Source: Candidatus Vallotiella hemipterorum (GTDB taxonomy: Bacteria > Pseudomonadota > Gammaproteobacteria > Burkholderiales > Burkholderiaceae). From it: 64,000 bases of DNA. Positions 54,964 through 64,000 of this stretch are shown here, in pieces; position 1 is the first letter of the stretch, and each line of letters opens with the position of its first letter. The notes under the pieces were generated by a model. The model had not been told where the DNA came from and did not search any database. It was given only the letters and a program-made list of their open reading frames with translations. The translations under genes and the position numbers were made by a program. Location: assembly GCF_910593725.1 (NCBI RefSeq), contig NZ_OU343031.1, forward strand, positions 744,001 through 808,000, read 5' to 3'.

Positions 54964-55004
54964 CTTTCATTACGGCCAAGTAGTATGCTTGGCCGTAATG
55001 AAAG
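54964..55004. repeat. 17-bp perfect hairpin between transporter remnants
   Basis: The arms 54964-54980 and 54988-55004 (ctttcattacggccaag and its complement) pair perfectly around a 7-base loop. The position, just after the end of the binding-protein remnant on the minus strand, suggests a former intergenic terminator or mRNA-stabilising structure, but no T-run follows. Confidence 0.8.
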
Positions 55005-55009
55005 CGTAG

Positions 55010-55640
55010 TACCTTTGAAGAGGTACGCTCGGCATAAGCCTGTCACTCAGTTCCGCGTAAATACAACCTGAGCCAAGTTGTTAGATACTCGGGCGATCTG
55101 GGTAGGTCTTTACTTTAATGTCCGTCAATGCTTTAGCTATATCGTTGTAATGCCAGCCCAGATTTATTCCAAGCCTTTGCTTTTTAAATTATCAAGAGAT
55201 TTAAACTAGCGGAAATTATTCTTTAGCTAAATGAGTTGTGCGACCGAATACATATAGGGTCTCGAAAAATAGAGAAACTTCTATCAAATTGATGTAATAC
55301 CAACCTAATTTACAACCGCGTCAAGTTTACCAGCTTGCAGCTTAGAAAATATACCACTACTATTTAGTAGTGGCGAATTCGGGTTTTACATTAAGCCGAA
55401 TAGCACTTGCTTTAGCCACACGTCTATATTATAGCCCGCAAGTTCTTTATAGACGTTGTGAGCATTAAATAGTGTAGAGAAGTTCCTTCAAAGCCGATAT
55501 GCAGCGTACCCAGCTCCTTAACTTGATGAAGTAGTTCGGTAGCTCGTGTAGTAACAGATACCGTGTCGAGTACAATGCTAACTAGCACTGCTACAATCTA
55601 TTCCCGAGGTAGCGCAAGTTTTATCGTTTTTGGTAGATAG
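55010..55640 (-). pseudogene. Remnant of polar amino-acid ABC transporter substrate-binding protein
   Basis: On the minus strand several frames in order give LLHQVKELGTLHIGFEGT (the typical N-terminus of GlnH/FliY-type proteins), AKASAIRLNVKPEFA, GIFSKLQAGKLDAVVN then VGITSI and FSRPYMYSVAQLI, and later ALTDIKVKTYPDRPS and AELSDRLM. Multiple stops and frameshifts separate them. The gene would have encoded a periplasmic binding protein for a polar amino acid. It lies directly downstream of pyrD, as in Burkholderia. Confidence 0.88.
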
Positions 55641-55693
55641 CGACAAATGGAAGCTTTTATATAGGAGGGCAACTAAAAAACCTATACTATATG

Positions 55694-56734
55694 CTAATCG
55701 CAACAGCCGGCAGTAGCACGTACGCACTCGCTTACTAGCCTTGGCCCTCGATAAATTAAACCGGTATAAATTTGCACCAGTGATGCACCAGCCATGAGCT
55801 TTGCATGTGCATCTTGGCCACTTAAAATACCTCCTACGCCGATAATTGGTATAGCGTCGCCTAATTGCATGTGTAACTTCTGGATTACCCAGTTAGACGG
55901 ATTGAATAACGGCCGACCAGATAGCCCGCCATCTTCCTGGCTATAGGGTAAGCTTTGCACTGCAGTACGTAATAGTGTTGTATTGGTTGCGATTACTCCA
56001 TCGACGCGGTGCTTTAGGAGGATATCTGCAAGCAACTTAATTTGTTCTTCATTAAGGTCTGGTGCGATTTTTAGTGCTAATGGAACTTGCTTGCCATGTA
56101 AATCTGCGAGACGATGTTGTTTTTCCTTAAGAGCTTTTAATAAAGCAGGTAATTCGTCAGGAGCTTGCAGCTGTCTTAAGTTTTTTGTATTCGGCGATGA
56201 GATATTAATCGCTACATAGCTTGCGAACGGATAAACCCTTTCTAAGCAGTACAAGTAGTCATTGACTGCATACTCGATAGGTGTATCGGCGTTCTTGCCG
56301 ATGTTTAGGCCTAGAACGCCACGATAGCATATAGAACGAAGATTGGTGATAAGAGCATCTACACCATGATTATTGAAGCCCATTCTATTAATTAAGGCAT
56401 CAGCCTGCGGCAGTCGAAATAGCCGTGTGCGAGGATTGCCGGGTTGTGGGCGCGGCGTTACCGTGCCAATTTCAATAAAGCCAAATCCGAGCGCTGCTAA
56501 TCCATGAATATAGTCGCCGTTTTTATCTAAACCAGCGGCAAGTCCTACTAAATTCGGAAATATCAAACCCATGACTGTGCGTGGTGTATTAGGAATATGC
56601 GGGACGAAGCAACACGTAAGATCAGTGTGGACGGCTGCATCTAGAAAGCGCAGTGTCAAGTTATGGGCGGTTTCCGCATCCATGCGGAATAAGTATGCAC
56701 GTACAAGAGGGTACAGAAAACTAAGTACAGACAT
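55694..56734 (-). CDS. pyrD: Dihydroorotate dehydrogenase, class 2
   Basis: Membrane-associated, quinone-linked FMN enzyme of 346 aa for pyrimidine synthesis. The N-terminal helix [19 protein letters not shown] is the quinone-tunnel region. FMN and substrate motifs are [39 protein letters not shown] and [13 protein letters not shown] (catalytic Ser), with GVGGI and [16 protein letters not shown] at the C-terminus. Intact, though it sits between long decayed regions. With pyrG it supports de novo pyrimidine supply. Confidence 0.96.
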   Translation of the reverse strand: MSVLSFLYPLVRAYLFRMDAETAHNLTLRFLDAAVHTDLTCCFVPHIPNTPRTVMGLIFPNLVGLAAGLDKNGDYIHGLAALGFGFIEIGTVTPRPQPGNPRTRLFRLPQADALINRMGFNNHGVDALITNLRSICYRGVLGLNIGKNADTPIEYAVNDYLYCLERVYPFASYVAINISSPNTKNLRQLQAPDELPALLKALKEKQHRLADLHGKQVPLALKIAPDLNEEQIKLLADILLKHRVDGVIATNTTLLRTAVQSLPYSQEDGGLSGRPLFNPSNWVIQKLHMQLGDAIPIIGVGGILSGQDAHAKLMAGASLVQIYTGLIYRGPRLVSECVRATAGCCD

Positions 56735-58642
56735 AGGATGGGCTAATGTCCTGAAGTTAAGAACTTATTATTTTACTGAGGTTCAAGTAGTTTAATAGCA
56801 GCATTAAGCAGCAAATCAGCTCGTCTAGATTTAAGATCGCTTTTGCTAGATTCAAGCTCTCTCTAATAGCTTCAAAATTAGCCCTACATATCATATTTCT
56901 GCTTTATCGAATTTAGTATAAAAACTTAGCATTAGTTTCAAGATACTAAATACAATTTCTCACCAAGCATAAAATATTCTAACCATATATGCCTGATACA
57001 CGACGCTGTACTAATTATGGCTTTCCAATTTATTCTAGAGAAGGCACACTACACGGGTCGAAGCAACATCTACGGTGTATAGATTTTCTTGTCGTATTAC
57101 AAGAGGCGTGATCACTAAGACCCGACAGTGATCACGGCGCTTTATACCTAGAGATATATATGGACTTATTTAGACATTTCATCAGCACCACATAAACCTT
57201 AACAGGTGACGTCATAGGATGTCTAGTGATGCACTAGAGCGTTGGGAAGCGGTTTTAATACATTGGGCGTGTGCTCTTCTAGAGTCATTAAATGGTTTTG
57301 TATAGTAGGATCTATCCTATGTAAAAAATTGGGGTGCTCGTAGTGCGGGTGTTATTACATAAAATTGTGTCGCTAATATATTACAATATCGGCACACTAT
57401 TAAAGTAAATCTACAGGCGTATAATACACGAGGCTATATCAGAGAGTCTTATAAAATAACAGTAAGGTTATAGACAACTCTTATAATTAATATAGTCGAA
57501 AGTTCACGCTACATAAACAAAATAAAACCATGCCTAGTATAGCGGAGCTTGCTTAAACGTGTTCCCCTATACGGGGAGGGAATTTTCCGGGACATATATA
57601 CTATCAAAAACAGTAACTCCAATATAAATAGTTTGTTTAAACTAATGCCCGACAATTTACTAAAGTAGTAGGCTCCTAATCTAGGTTTTAACGCTAAAGG
57701 TCAAAGCTAGTACAAAGCAATCCTTTATCAGAAGCGATGGCTTTGTATATAATCTACGCGGTTTATACTATATATCCACTGCATGTTTATAAACGTGAGA
57801 GGTATATTATTAAATATATTTTTTATATTGCCCCCTAGCACTTCTGAGATATATCGGAAAATAATACTGACCAGTATGCATTAAGTAGTTACATCAGATA
57901 AAGTGTAATATTTATCTATTAAAGCTGGGTAAACGTCCCCTTAACTTCGTTTAGTATACGTACATAGTACATTTATGCTAATCAGGTGCAATTGACATCC
58001 TTCGTAGGATATAAAGCATTTTTAGGATTCAAGACTGTTATAAATTCTTTCTAAAAAAGAATGCGGAGATATTAAGAATTTATAGAGTACAAGCTACGGC
58101 TAAAGCCTGTATCTTCACCTGATTTATAGAAAGTTAAGCTGTATTTAAGGGTTATGTCTATTGACATACCAGCGCAATGCTGAAAGTTTATAAATTAAAC
58201 ACTAATATACGAGATGACTTTTAGTACACCTAAGATTAGGGTGCGCCTGTTACTATTTAGCTAAAAGTGATTATTTTTTAACTTCTACTTATATATCTAC
58301 TTCGCTATCGTATTCAAAATTTTTTATTTTTTATTAGAACTTAAATTTTTATTCAGATAATATCACATAAATTATAAAGACCTGTTTATACTATCTAGTA
58401 AAGAAAGTAACCAATTATAGTCTAAGTGCTATTCTTTCCGGTATAGTAAGAGAGGATATATCGCACTAATAACCCTTAATATCTCTTAGTTTCTGTGATA
58501 ATCGTCAGTCTTGATATAATATTTTCTAATGAGAAATTAGCTAGTTAATTAGAGTATATAGCAAGGAAAACGCGGGGAGAGGAACTACGAAAATTCGATA
58601 AAAACGCTAGCTATATTCGTATATTTACAGATTATTATTCTT
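56735..58642. other. Gene-free AT-rich region (1.9 kb)
   Basis: Relatives may carry aat and ate (N-end-rule transferases) upstream of pyrD. I translated part of the minus strand (about 57000-57360) and found no match. A 9-bp perfect hairpin with a 12-base loop lies at 57107-57136. No gene called. Confidence 0.55.
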
Positions 58643-59656
58643 ATGAAGGATTGTGACATATATAATGTCCGACGAATTTGCGTCGCTCCAATGATGAACT
58701 GGACTGACCGCCATTGCCGATATTTCCATCGGCAATTATCCCGTCATGTCTACCTATATACCGAAATGATAACTAGTAACGCACTACTATTTGGTAACGT
58801 TGCTAGACATCTATCGTTTCTTCCACAGGAAAACCCAATTGCACTACAGCTTGGTGGAAGCGATCCAGATGAGCTCGCGCGCTGTGCAAAACTTGCTGAG
58901 TGCTGGGGTTATAATGAAGTTAACCTTAACTGCGGATGCCCATCTGAGCGTGCGCAGCGCGGCTCGTTTGGCGCATGCTTAATGAAAGAGGCAACACTGG
59001 TTGCCAATTGCGTGAAGGCAATATGTGATAAAGTTTCAATACCAGTAACGGTCAAGCACCGGACTGGTGTAGATAGAGTCGATAATTATGGATTTGTGCG
59101 AGATTTCGTAGGAACGGTAGCACGAAGTGGATGTCGTGTATTCATCGTACATGCGCGCAACGCAGTACTACATGGACTATCCCCTAAAAAAAATCGGGAG
59201 ATTCCAGAGTTAAAATATGACTATGCTTACAGATTAAAAAGTGACTTCTCTGGATTCGAGATTATTATTAATGGCGGAATTAAGACGCTGCATGAGGCGT
59301 ATAAACACTTGCGTTACGTTGATGGTGTAATGATCGGACGTGAGTTCTATTATAATCCTTATCTATTAGCATACGTTGATAAGCTTTTCTATAATCCTTT
59401 AGCACCTGTGCGCACTCGTAGCGAGGTTGAACAAGCTATAGTCAATTATGTGTGTACTGAGCACACTCGTGGCACCTATATCGGCGCCATCACTCGACAT
59501 ATACTAGGGCTTTATCGTGACCAGCCTGGCGCGAGAGGTTGGCGACGTATTCTATCGGATCAAAAAAATTTGTATACAGGCAATTTACACATATTCGATC
59601 AGGCGCATGCTTATATTAAGCGCCAGTCCAATCAGGCACGCCCACATAGTGAATAA
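58643..59656 (+). CDS. dusA: tRNA-dihydrouridine synthase A
   Basis: FMN enzyme of 337 aa that reduces U20/U20a in tRNA D-loops. The N-terminus RICVAPMMNWTDRHCRYFHR, TEMITSNALLFG and the catalytic-Cys region NLNCGCPSERAQRGSFGACL (Cys in GACL) are the DusA hallmark. HGLSPKKNREIPELKYD and INGGI complete the FMN site. Length is typical. A tRNA-His gene lies 135 bp downstream on the same strand. Confidence 0.94.
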   Translation: MKDCDIYNVRRICVAPMMNWTDRHCRYFHRQLSRHVYLYTEMITSNALLFGNVARHLSFLPQENPIALQLGGSDPDELARCAKLAECWGYNEVNLNCGCPSERAQRGSFGACLMKEATLVANCVKAICDKVSIPVTVKHRTGVDRVDNYGFVRDFVGTVARSGCRVFIVHARNAVLHGLSPKKNREIPELKYDYAYRLKSDFSGFEIIINGGIKTLHEAYKHLRYVDGVMIGREFYYNPYLLAYVDKLFYNPLAPVRTRSEVEQAIVNYVCTEHTRGTYIGAITRHILGLYRDQPGARGWRRILSDQKNLYTGNLHIFDQAHAYIKRQSNQARPHSE

Positions 59657-59790
59657 CTTTCTAAGTAAAGTCAGTATCTAGATCGAGTTTTTGCACACTC
59701 CCGCTCAAAAAATATAAGATCTATACGTATTATCTTTGATACTATTTATGATAGTATACTTACATACTAGAATGTACTAATAATTTCAGT

Positions 59791-59867
59791 GGTGGCCGTA
59801 GCTCAGTTGGTAGAGTCCAGGATTGTGATTCCTGTTGTCGTGGGTTCGAGACCCATCGGCCACCCCA
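59791..59867 (+). tRNA. tRNA-His (anticodon GUG)
   Basis: The acceptor stem GTGGCCG pairs with CGGCCAC (59857-59863). The extra 5' G (59791), which pairs with the discriminator C (59864), is the special feature of tRNA-His. The anticodon GTG is at 59825-59827 in loop TTGTGAT, the T-arm is GGTTCGAGACC, and CCA is encoded. It carries the single His decoder for CAC/CAU. Confidence 0.97.
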
Positions 59868-59949
59868 TAAAAATTAAGAATTTATTTTTAGTAATATCTC
59901 ATCTAAGATTTCTTTTCTTGATTCATGATTATCGATCAACGAGCTGTGT

Positions 59950-61092
59950 TTAAGTCCAGTTTGAGTCATCGTCGATGCTACTAACATCAATGTTGACGTT
60001 AGTAGCATCGCTCCAATCTTCATTGCCATGGCTTATTATATCTAATGTCGGATTGATCGGTGCATCTAGGTGGCTGCACTGCCGATCATTATTAATGATT
60101 ACCTGCTCAGGGTTGTCTTTAAACATTTGGCTTATTAACATACCAGTTAATAGATTGCTTATGCCGTGTCCGCCACCGCCCGATTGCTGAATGATTACAG
60201 TCGGTTGTGGTTGCGTTGACTGTCGCGCTACACTGTCTTGTGTATAACTACTGCACCGGTTAGCTTCTTCGGCATACGTAGATACGCTCTCTTTGCCTAG
60301 TGAGTTGCTAGTGCTGCTGATAGCATGGCTCGTAGCAATATTTAAATCATGCTGTCCTTCAGAGTGGGCGCGAACGTTTCTTAGGCGAGATTCGAGATGC
60401 TTAAGTGTGTTATCCGATACTAAACTATGATTATTTGCCAGCTCATTGGTTAGCGTACATAATCTACTTTCGATCTCGCTGACTTCATTAAGTAGTGATT
60501 CTTGTCCGGTTTCCATTGAAAGGCGCATATCAAGCCTGAGTGAGCGTGCTGTATTTAACAGCTCGGTTGAGCGCTTAAGCTGTGCTTGGAGATGTATCTG
60601 CTTAAGACTATTTTGGTTTAAACGTGTGCGTAATACAGTACGGCGTACTAGTAGTAGAACCAAGATCAGTGTGCTAATAAAAACAATCCACATATTTATT
60701 GATGGGTTGTGCCACTGCACAGGTGTAGTGGACAGCGATAGTTTATTACGCTCTACCACGCGCTTAGCCTCTCGCTGCACGTATGCTTCGATAGCGTTAA
60801 AGTGCTCAGCACTAGAAGAAAATCGCAGCTTAGGATCAAGCATCCGCGCTTTCTCGAGCTCAGATAGCGCATCCGAGGCCCACCCTTCTCTAGCAAGTAC
60901 TTGACCATATAAGTAGTGTGCATAAGGGCTATTTGGATATGCGCGCAATACTTGAATAAGCTGGCTATGCGCTTTCTGCCAGTTGCTTTGTACGATTAAG
61001 TTATTGACCTCATGCATACTGGGTGTAGCAAAAGCTAAAGTCCACGATGAGATAATGGTGCCGACCAAAATAATCGATAGTAGTTTTTTCAT
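59950..61092 (-). CDS. TPR-containing membrane protein, uncharacterised
   Basis: Protein of 380 aa. It starts with a signal peptide (LLSIILVGTIISSWTLAFA), followed by TPR-like helices (about 28-90, QLIQVLRAYPNSPYAHYLYGQVLARE). A transmembrane helix lies near 132-150 (MWIVFISTLILVLLLV), then a long coiled-coil stretch (155-235), a Gly-rich segment (QQSGGGGHGISNLLTGMLISQMF, which I cut here at family-like residues) and an acidic tail. It follows the PspA-like gene by 47 bp on the same strand, so they likely act together at the envelope. I recognise the layout from Burkholderia genomes but know of no function. A perfect inverted repeat is embedded near its 3' end. Confidence 0.8.
   Translation of the reverse strand: MKKLLSIILVGTIISSWTLAFATPSMHEVNNLIVQSNWQKAHSQLIQVLRAYPNSPYAHYLYGQVLAREGWASDALSELEKARMLDPKLRFSSSAEHFNAIEAYVQREAKRVVERNKLSLSTTPVQWHNPSINMWIVFISTLILVLLLVRRTVLRTRLNQNSLKQIHLQAQLKRSTELLNTARSLRLDMRLSMETGQESLLNEVSEIESRLCTLTNELANNHSLVSDNTLKHLESRLRNVRAHSEGQHDLNIATSHAISSTSNSLGKESVSTYAEEANRCSSYTQDSVARQSTQPQPTVIIQQSGGGGHGISNLLTGMLISQMFKDNPEQVIINNDRQCSHLDAPINPTLDIISHGNEDWSDATNVNIDVSSIDDDSNWT
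59973..60010. repeat. 13-bp perfect inverted repeat within a coding region
   Basis: The arms 59973-59985 and 59998-60010 (cgatgctactaac and its complement) flank a 12-base loop, all inside the last 25 codons of the TPR membrane protein gene. It encodes DATNVNIDVSSID. On the coding strand there is no T-run after it before the stop. Confidence 0.9.
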
Positions 61093-61139
61093 CGTTTAAT
61101 TAGCCGTATAGACCTACGATAGTGCTATCTGCGCGTGAT

Positions 61140-61823
61140 TTACAACTCAATAGTTTTGCTAATCTGCTTTTTTAGCGCATCGAGATGATCATCTACCGAG
61201 CTATCTTTAGACAGAGTTGCTAGCTTGTCATCCAGCAATTTTCCACTTCGTTCATTAGCTGAGTTTAGGCGAGAGTCAGATCGCGCATTCTGAAGCGCAA
61301 CTTTATCCTCGAGTTCCTGGAAGTCTTTTACAAGATTTTGGCCGCCGATTCCACCGAGTGCAGTAGCCGCTGTATTTTTTGCCTTGGCAATCTGCTGCTC
61401 GGCCTGTAATATTTTTGAGCGAGCATTTAAGTTATTACGGCGTTTGTGCATCTCATTTATTTGTTTTTTAAGCTTTTCTATTGATGGTTCTAGTGCCTCT
61501 AGTTCTTTTGCAATCATATCACGCTCAGCTTTCGCATGAATCTGGGCATTGAGTGCTTCGCGAGTCAACGCTTCATCGCCAGCTTGAAGCGCGCGTTTTG
61601 CTCCATCCCCGTACTTCTCTACTTTATTATCAGCAATATCGTGCTTGCTACGCTGCATTGCGACCTGAGCTTCGATCTCGATAAGAGAGTCCTCTGCTTT
61701 TGCAATGCTCTCATCAAGTTCACGTACAATCTGCCGAGCATCACTTGCAGGATCTTGAGCCGATTCGGCTGCATCATTCAACAAACCTTTTAGTTTACGC
61801 AAGATAATATTTAGTATCGACAT
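61140..61823 (-). CDS. PspA/IM30-family envelope stress protein
   Basis: Coiled-coil protein of 227 aa with the ESCRT-III-like PspA fold, a peripheral inner-membrane protein thought to stabilise membranes. Family segments are LNDAAESAQDPASDARQIVRELDESI near the N-terminus (read here in two parts) and the long helix RALQAGDEALTREAL. ATG 61823 (MSILNIILRK) is used, with GAGGA upstream. It lacks pspB/C/F genes nearby, so the enterobacterial control circuit is absent. A TPR membrane protein gene follows. Retention of this pair in a decaying genome suggests a needed envelope role. Confidence 0.85.
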   Translation of the reverse strand: MSILNIILRKLKGLLNDAAESAQDPASDARQIVRELDESIAKAEDSLIEIEAQVAMQRSKHDIADNKVEKYGDGAKRALQAGDEALTREALNAQIHAKAERDMIAKELEALEPSIEKLKKQINEMHKRRNNLNARSKILQAEQQIAKAKNTAATALGGIGGQNLVKDFQELEDKVALQNARSDSRLNSANERSGKLLDDKLATLSKDSSVDDHLDALKKQISKTIEL

Positions 61824-64000
61824 AAATTCCTCTACTAATTGGACTACGTCCAAATATTGGCCGTAGGAGATATGAGGCTGGGCTGGCTAGTTACAAGACC
61901 AATACTTCCTATAAAGTATAGCGAGACAACCCGTATGCATATTATAATGCGCGCTTTATGTGGCGCCTATCGCAATTTGATTGATCGGTAAGTCGATAGA
62001 ACAATATCTATAAACCTGGGACGTTATTTTAACTGTCCATCTCAAAAGTACTGAACTCTTTTGATCCTTAGTACAGAAATCTTACTGCTGTGTACGTCTT
62101 AAGTGGGGCGTACAAAAACTTTCTAGTCTTTTTTATTTACCAATCCTACTTCTTCGGTAATTCATGCACTAAGTACTAGCTGTTTTTATTCCGAATAGAG
62201 CTAGAGTTGTCTTTACTAAAAGTGTTGGTCTACTAATATAAGAAGTGTCAAGTAGGTGTTGATATATCAGGAGTTTATATACCGATTATGGTAGCTATTG
62301 AGTATTATAAAATCTATGCACATAGCAGTTAGCCCCCTATTAATATTCTGCTGATAAATATCACAATGCGTACTGCCGATACGAGTAGAGTACAACTTCT
62401 TTTCTTTCTATCAAAAAACTAATGTTATTAAGATCTAGGTAATGTTTTTTATAAAGCCGGAGTATCCATCACTTAAAGATTAGCTTTTCAAGTTATACAT
62501 AAATAAAATTTGATTTTTAAATCAATATGCTTAGGGATTTTCTACGGAGGCTCTCATTCGTACTGCGTTAAAAAACCCCTGGTAATATACGACCGAATGG
62601 TTTAGTTTTAAATCTTAGTAATACTCTTTCTTAGTAATACTCTTTACTATAAGGTTTAATATCTATAGAGTTTCTACAATCGGTGTTACTCTATTTCTCT
62701 CTTCACTAATTCTATTTATTTTATTTTGTCCTTATCAGATAGTGTGTAAGTCGATAATACGCATGTTCGGTAACGCCATTCAAGGTACGGTTATTTAGTA
62801 GCTCCGCTAAAAATACATCATGAGTAACCCATAACTAATAAGATATAGAATATCGGCATCGGAGTTGCGCTTTTCGCGCATGATTGGCACCTGTATCTTT
62901 ATTGACATGGCTATTCATAATCAGATTAACTTAGTTTTCTACGCTCGACGGGGCAACTCTTCGAATTTAGAATACAAGTTACTCCTACCCAGAATAGCTA
63001 AATAGGATTTTTAGAATAGCTTTAAGACGTGGCTAGAAGGGATTCTAATCCTGGGTGTTTCCTTGAGATTTCTAGTCGGTTATTATAACGCGCACTAGTT
63101 GCAGTAGCCCAAAAATTAGAGTACGGTAACTTCCGCCAATTGCCCGCTTCAAATAGGGGTAGGGTTCTTTTTAGCACTGATGCTGATGATATTTATGCAC
63201 AAATTTTAACAGCACTGTAGCGGTAACAAGAAAAAACGTATAACGCTAGTAGCGATTGTTCTATTAAGAACAGCATCCGATTTCCTCGATCTGCATGAGA
63301 TGGAGTTAGCAGTGGAGAACTTCATAGGTGGTTAAACCATGCCGGTCTCATCTTAAAGTCTGAGAAGCTTTCTAAGTAAACAGTATTTATTTGTGTTGTA
63401 ATTAGTTGTTATAGTTAATAATCTATTTTAGATATTCTTATTAATAAATATTTACAAGATTTATATAGCTTGAGATATAAAACTTTAATTTTAGCTTTAA
63501 CATAATATAAATATAAGCTATGCACTTTGTGCGAAGCCACTATTTCGCATGCCTATCACAAACACAAAATTTCATGAATATTGGAAGATTTTTAATCTTA
63601 ATTGAGGTGCACGGACATATATATGGAATAGGTGCGTGCGAGTCAAGGTGATTAGCATAAAGCACTAGTTGACTTAGCATACTAGGCTAGTAAACCAGCG
63701 CTACGCTTTATTAACAAGCGAAATTACTGGCACCAGATCCAGTGCTGGTGTTTTTAGCACGCACTTACATCCAAGCATTATTATGATCCGTACTAAGTAA
63801 TACTCAGTATCAATGGATAAACGCACTAAACGGGGCTCTCTGATTTTCTAATTTAGTAGAGAGGGTTATAGCATGCGCAATGACTCCTGCATAACTTCTA
63901 AAAACCTTAATAAAGGGAATAACATACGAAAGTATATTTATCATCAATACTTGTCTATATTAGACTATGCTCTAGAGCCGGTTCTGCCCTGTACTATAAT
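61824..64000. other. Gene-free AT-rich region to the window end (2.2 kb)
   Basis: No gene or nameable remnant. It contains a 16-bp tandem duplication (62614-62645) and a 6-bp hairpin followed by TTTTT at 63731-63755, a weak plus-strand terminator candidate without a gene upstream. Confidence 0.55.
62614..62645. repeat. Perfect tandem duplication, 2 x 16 bp
   Basis: cttagtaatactcttt at 62614-62629 is repeated exactly at 62630-62645 in gene-free DNA. Confidence 0.9.

Noticed and set aside
57000-57360. Possible aat/ate remnants upstream of pyrD
   Set aside because: I translated the minus strand in three frames and saw no family segment.
63731-63755. Short hairpin followed by TTTTT as a terminator
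   Set aside because: The stem is only 6 bp and no plus-strand gene lies within 3.8 kb upstream; too weak to annotate as a functional terminator.

Overview
The window looks like a piece of a eroding genome from a host-restricted betaproteobacterium of the family Burkholderiaceae. That reading rests on gene order and protein sequence: lysS-prfB-recJ-rpfE-like; a complete isc operon preceded by a small tyrosine phosphatase gene; pyrG-kdsA-eno-ftsB; trpS-dapA-bamC; cysS-alkA-accA-tilS-lysC-tRNA-Ser; murI-bfr-fumA; and an E3 subunit (LpdA) with its own lipoyl domain. Only about 60% of the window is intact coding sequence. The rest is AT-rich DNA with no functional genes, but in several places broken ancestral genes can still be read in shifted frames. 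This pattern fits a fairly recent insect- or fungus-associated symbiont, such as the adelgid symbionts called 'Candidatus Vallotia'. The genus is an inference that I could not test.

Layout. 1-2 kb: end of the pyruvate dehydrogenase operon (aceF 3' end, lpdA). 3.5-10 kb: phosphatase gene, then iscR-S-U-A-hscB-hscA-fdx-iscX behind a promoter that overlaps a clear IscR-type site. 10-15.7 kb: minus-strand lysS, prfB (with its programmed +1 frameshift), recJ and an rpfE-like gene. 16.3-23.3 kb: lolC/E-lolD, pyrG, kdsA, eno, ftsB. 25.7-29.7 kb: trpS and dapA between two pseudogenes (M50 protease and bamC). 30.6-35.7 kb: small lipoprotein, suhB, lpxH and a TPR protein. 35.9-42.2 kb: cysS, alkA pseudogene, accA, tilS, lysC, tRNA-Ser(GCU). 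43-46.6 kb: murI, bfr, fumA and a YqhA-like membrane protein. 48-53 kb: photolyase, squalene/phytoene synthase pseudogene, tadA. 54-57 kb: remains of a polar amino-acid ABC transporter, then pyrD. 58.6-62 kb: dusA, tRNA-His(GUG), and a PspA-like / TPR membrane protein pair. 62-64 kb: no gene seen.

Function. What survives is mostly core machinery: Fe-S assembly, translation and tRNA modification (lysS, trpS, cysS, prfB, tilS, tadA, dusA), envelope building (kdsA, lpxH, lolCD, murI, ftsB), fatty-acid, nucleotide and central carbon metabolism (accA, pyrG, pyrD, eno, fumA, lpdA), and lysine/diaminopimelate synthesis (lysC, dapA). What is being lost is accessory: an amino-acid importer, alkylation repair, a squalene/phytoene synthase, an M50 protease and the accessory outer-membrane lipoprotein BamC.

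The most unusual observations are a 50-bp perfect palindrome inside the fumA coding sequence, replacement of a ferroxidase ligand in bacterioferritin (Glu127 to Thr), and a second perfect inverted repeat inside a coding region near 60 kb. I saw no rRNA, insertion sequence, CRISPR array, prophage or origin. I found no convincing undescribed multi-gene system; the conserved but uncharacterised PspA-like/TPR pair is the closest candidate.
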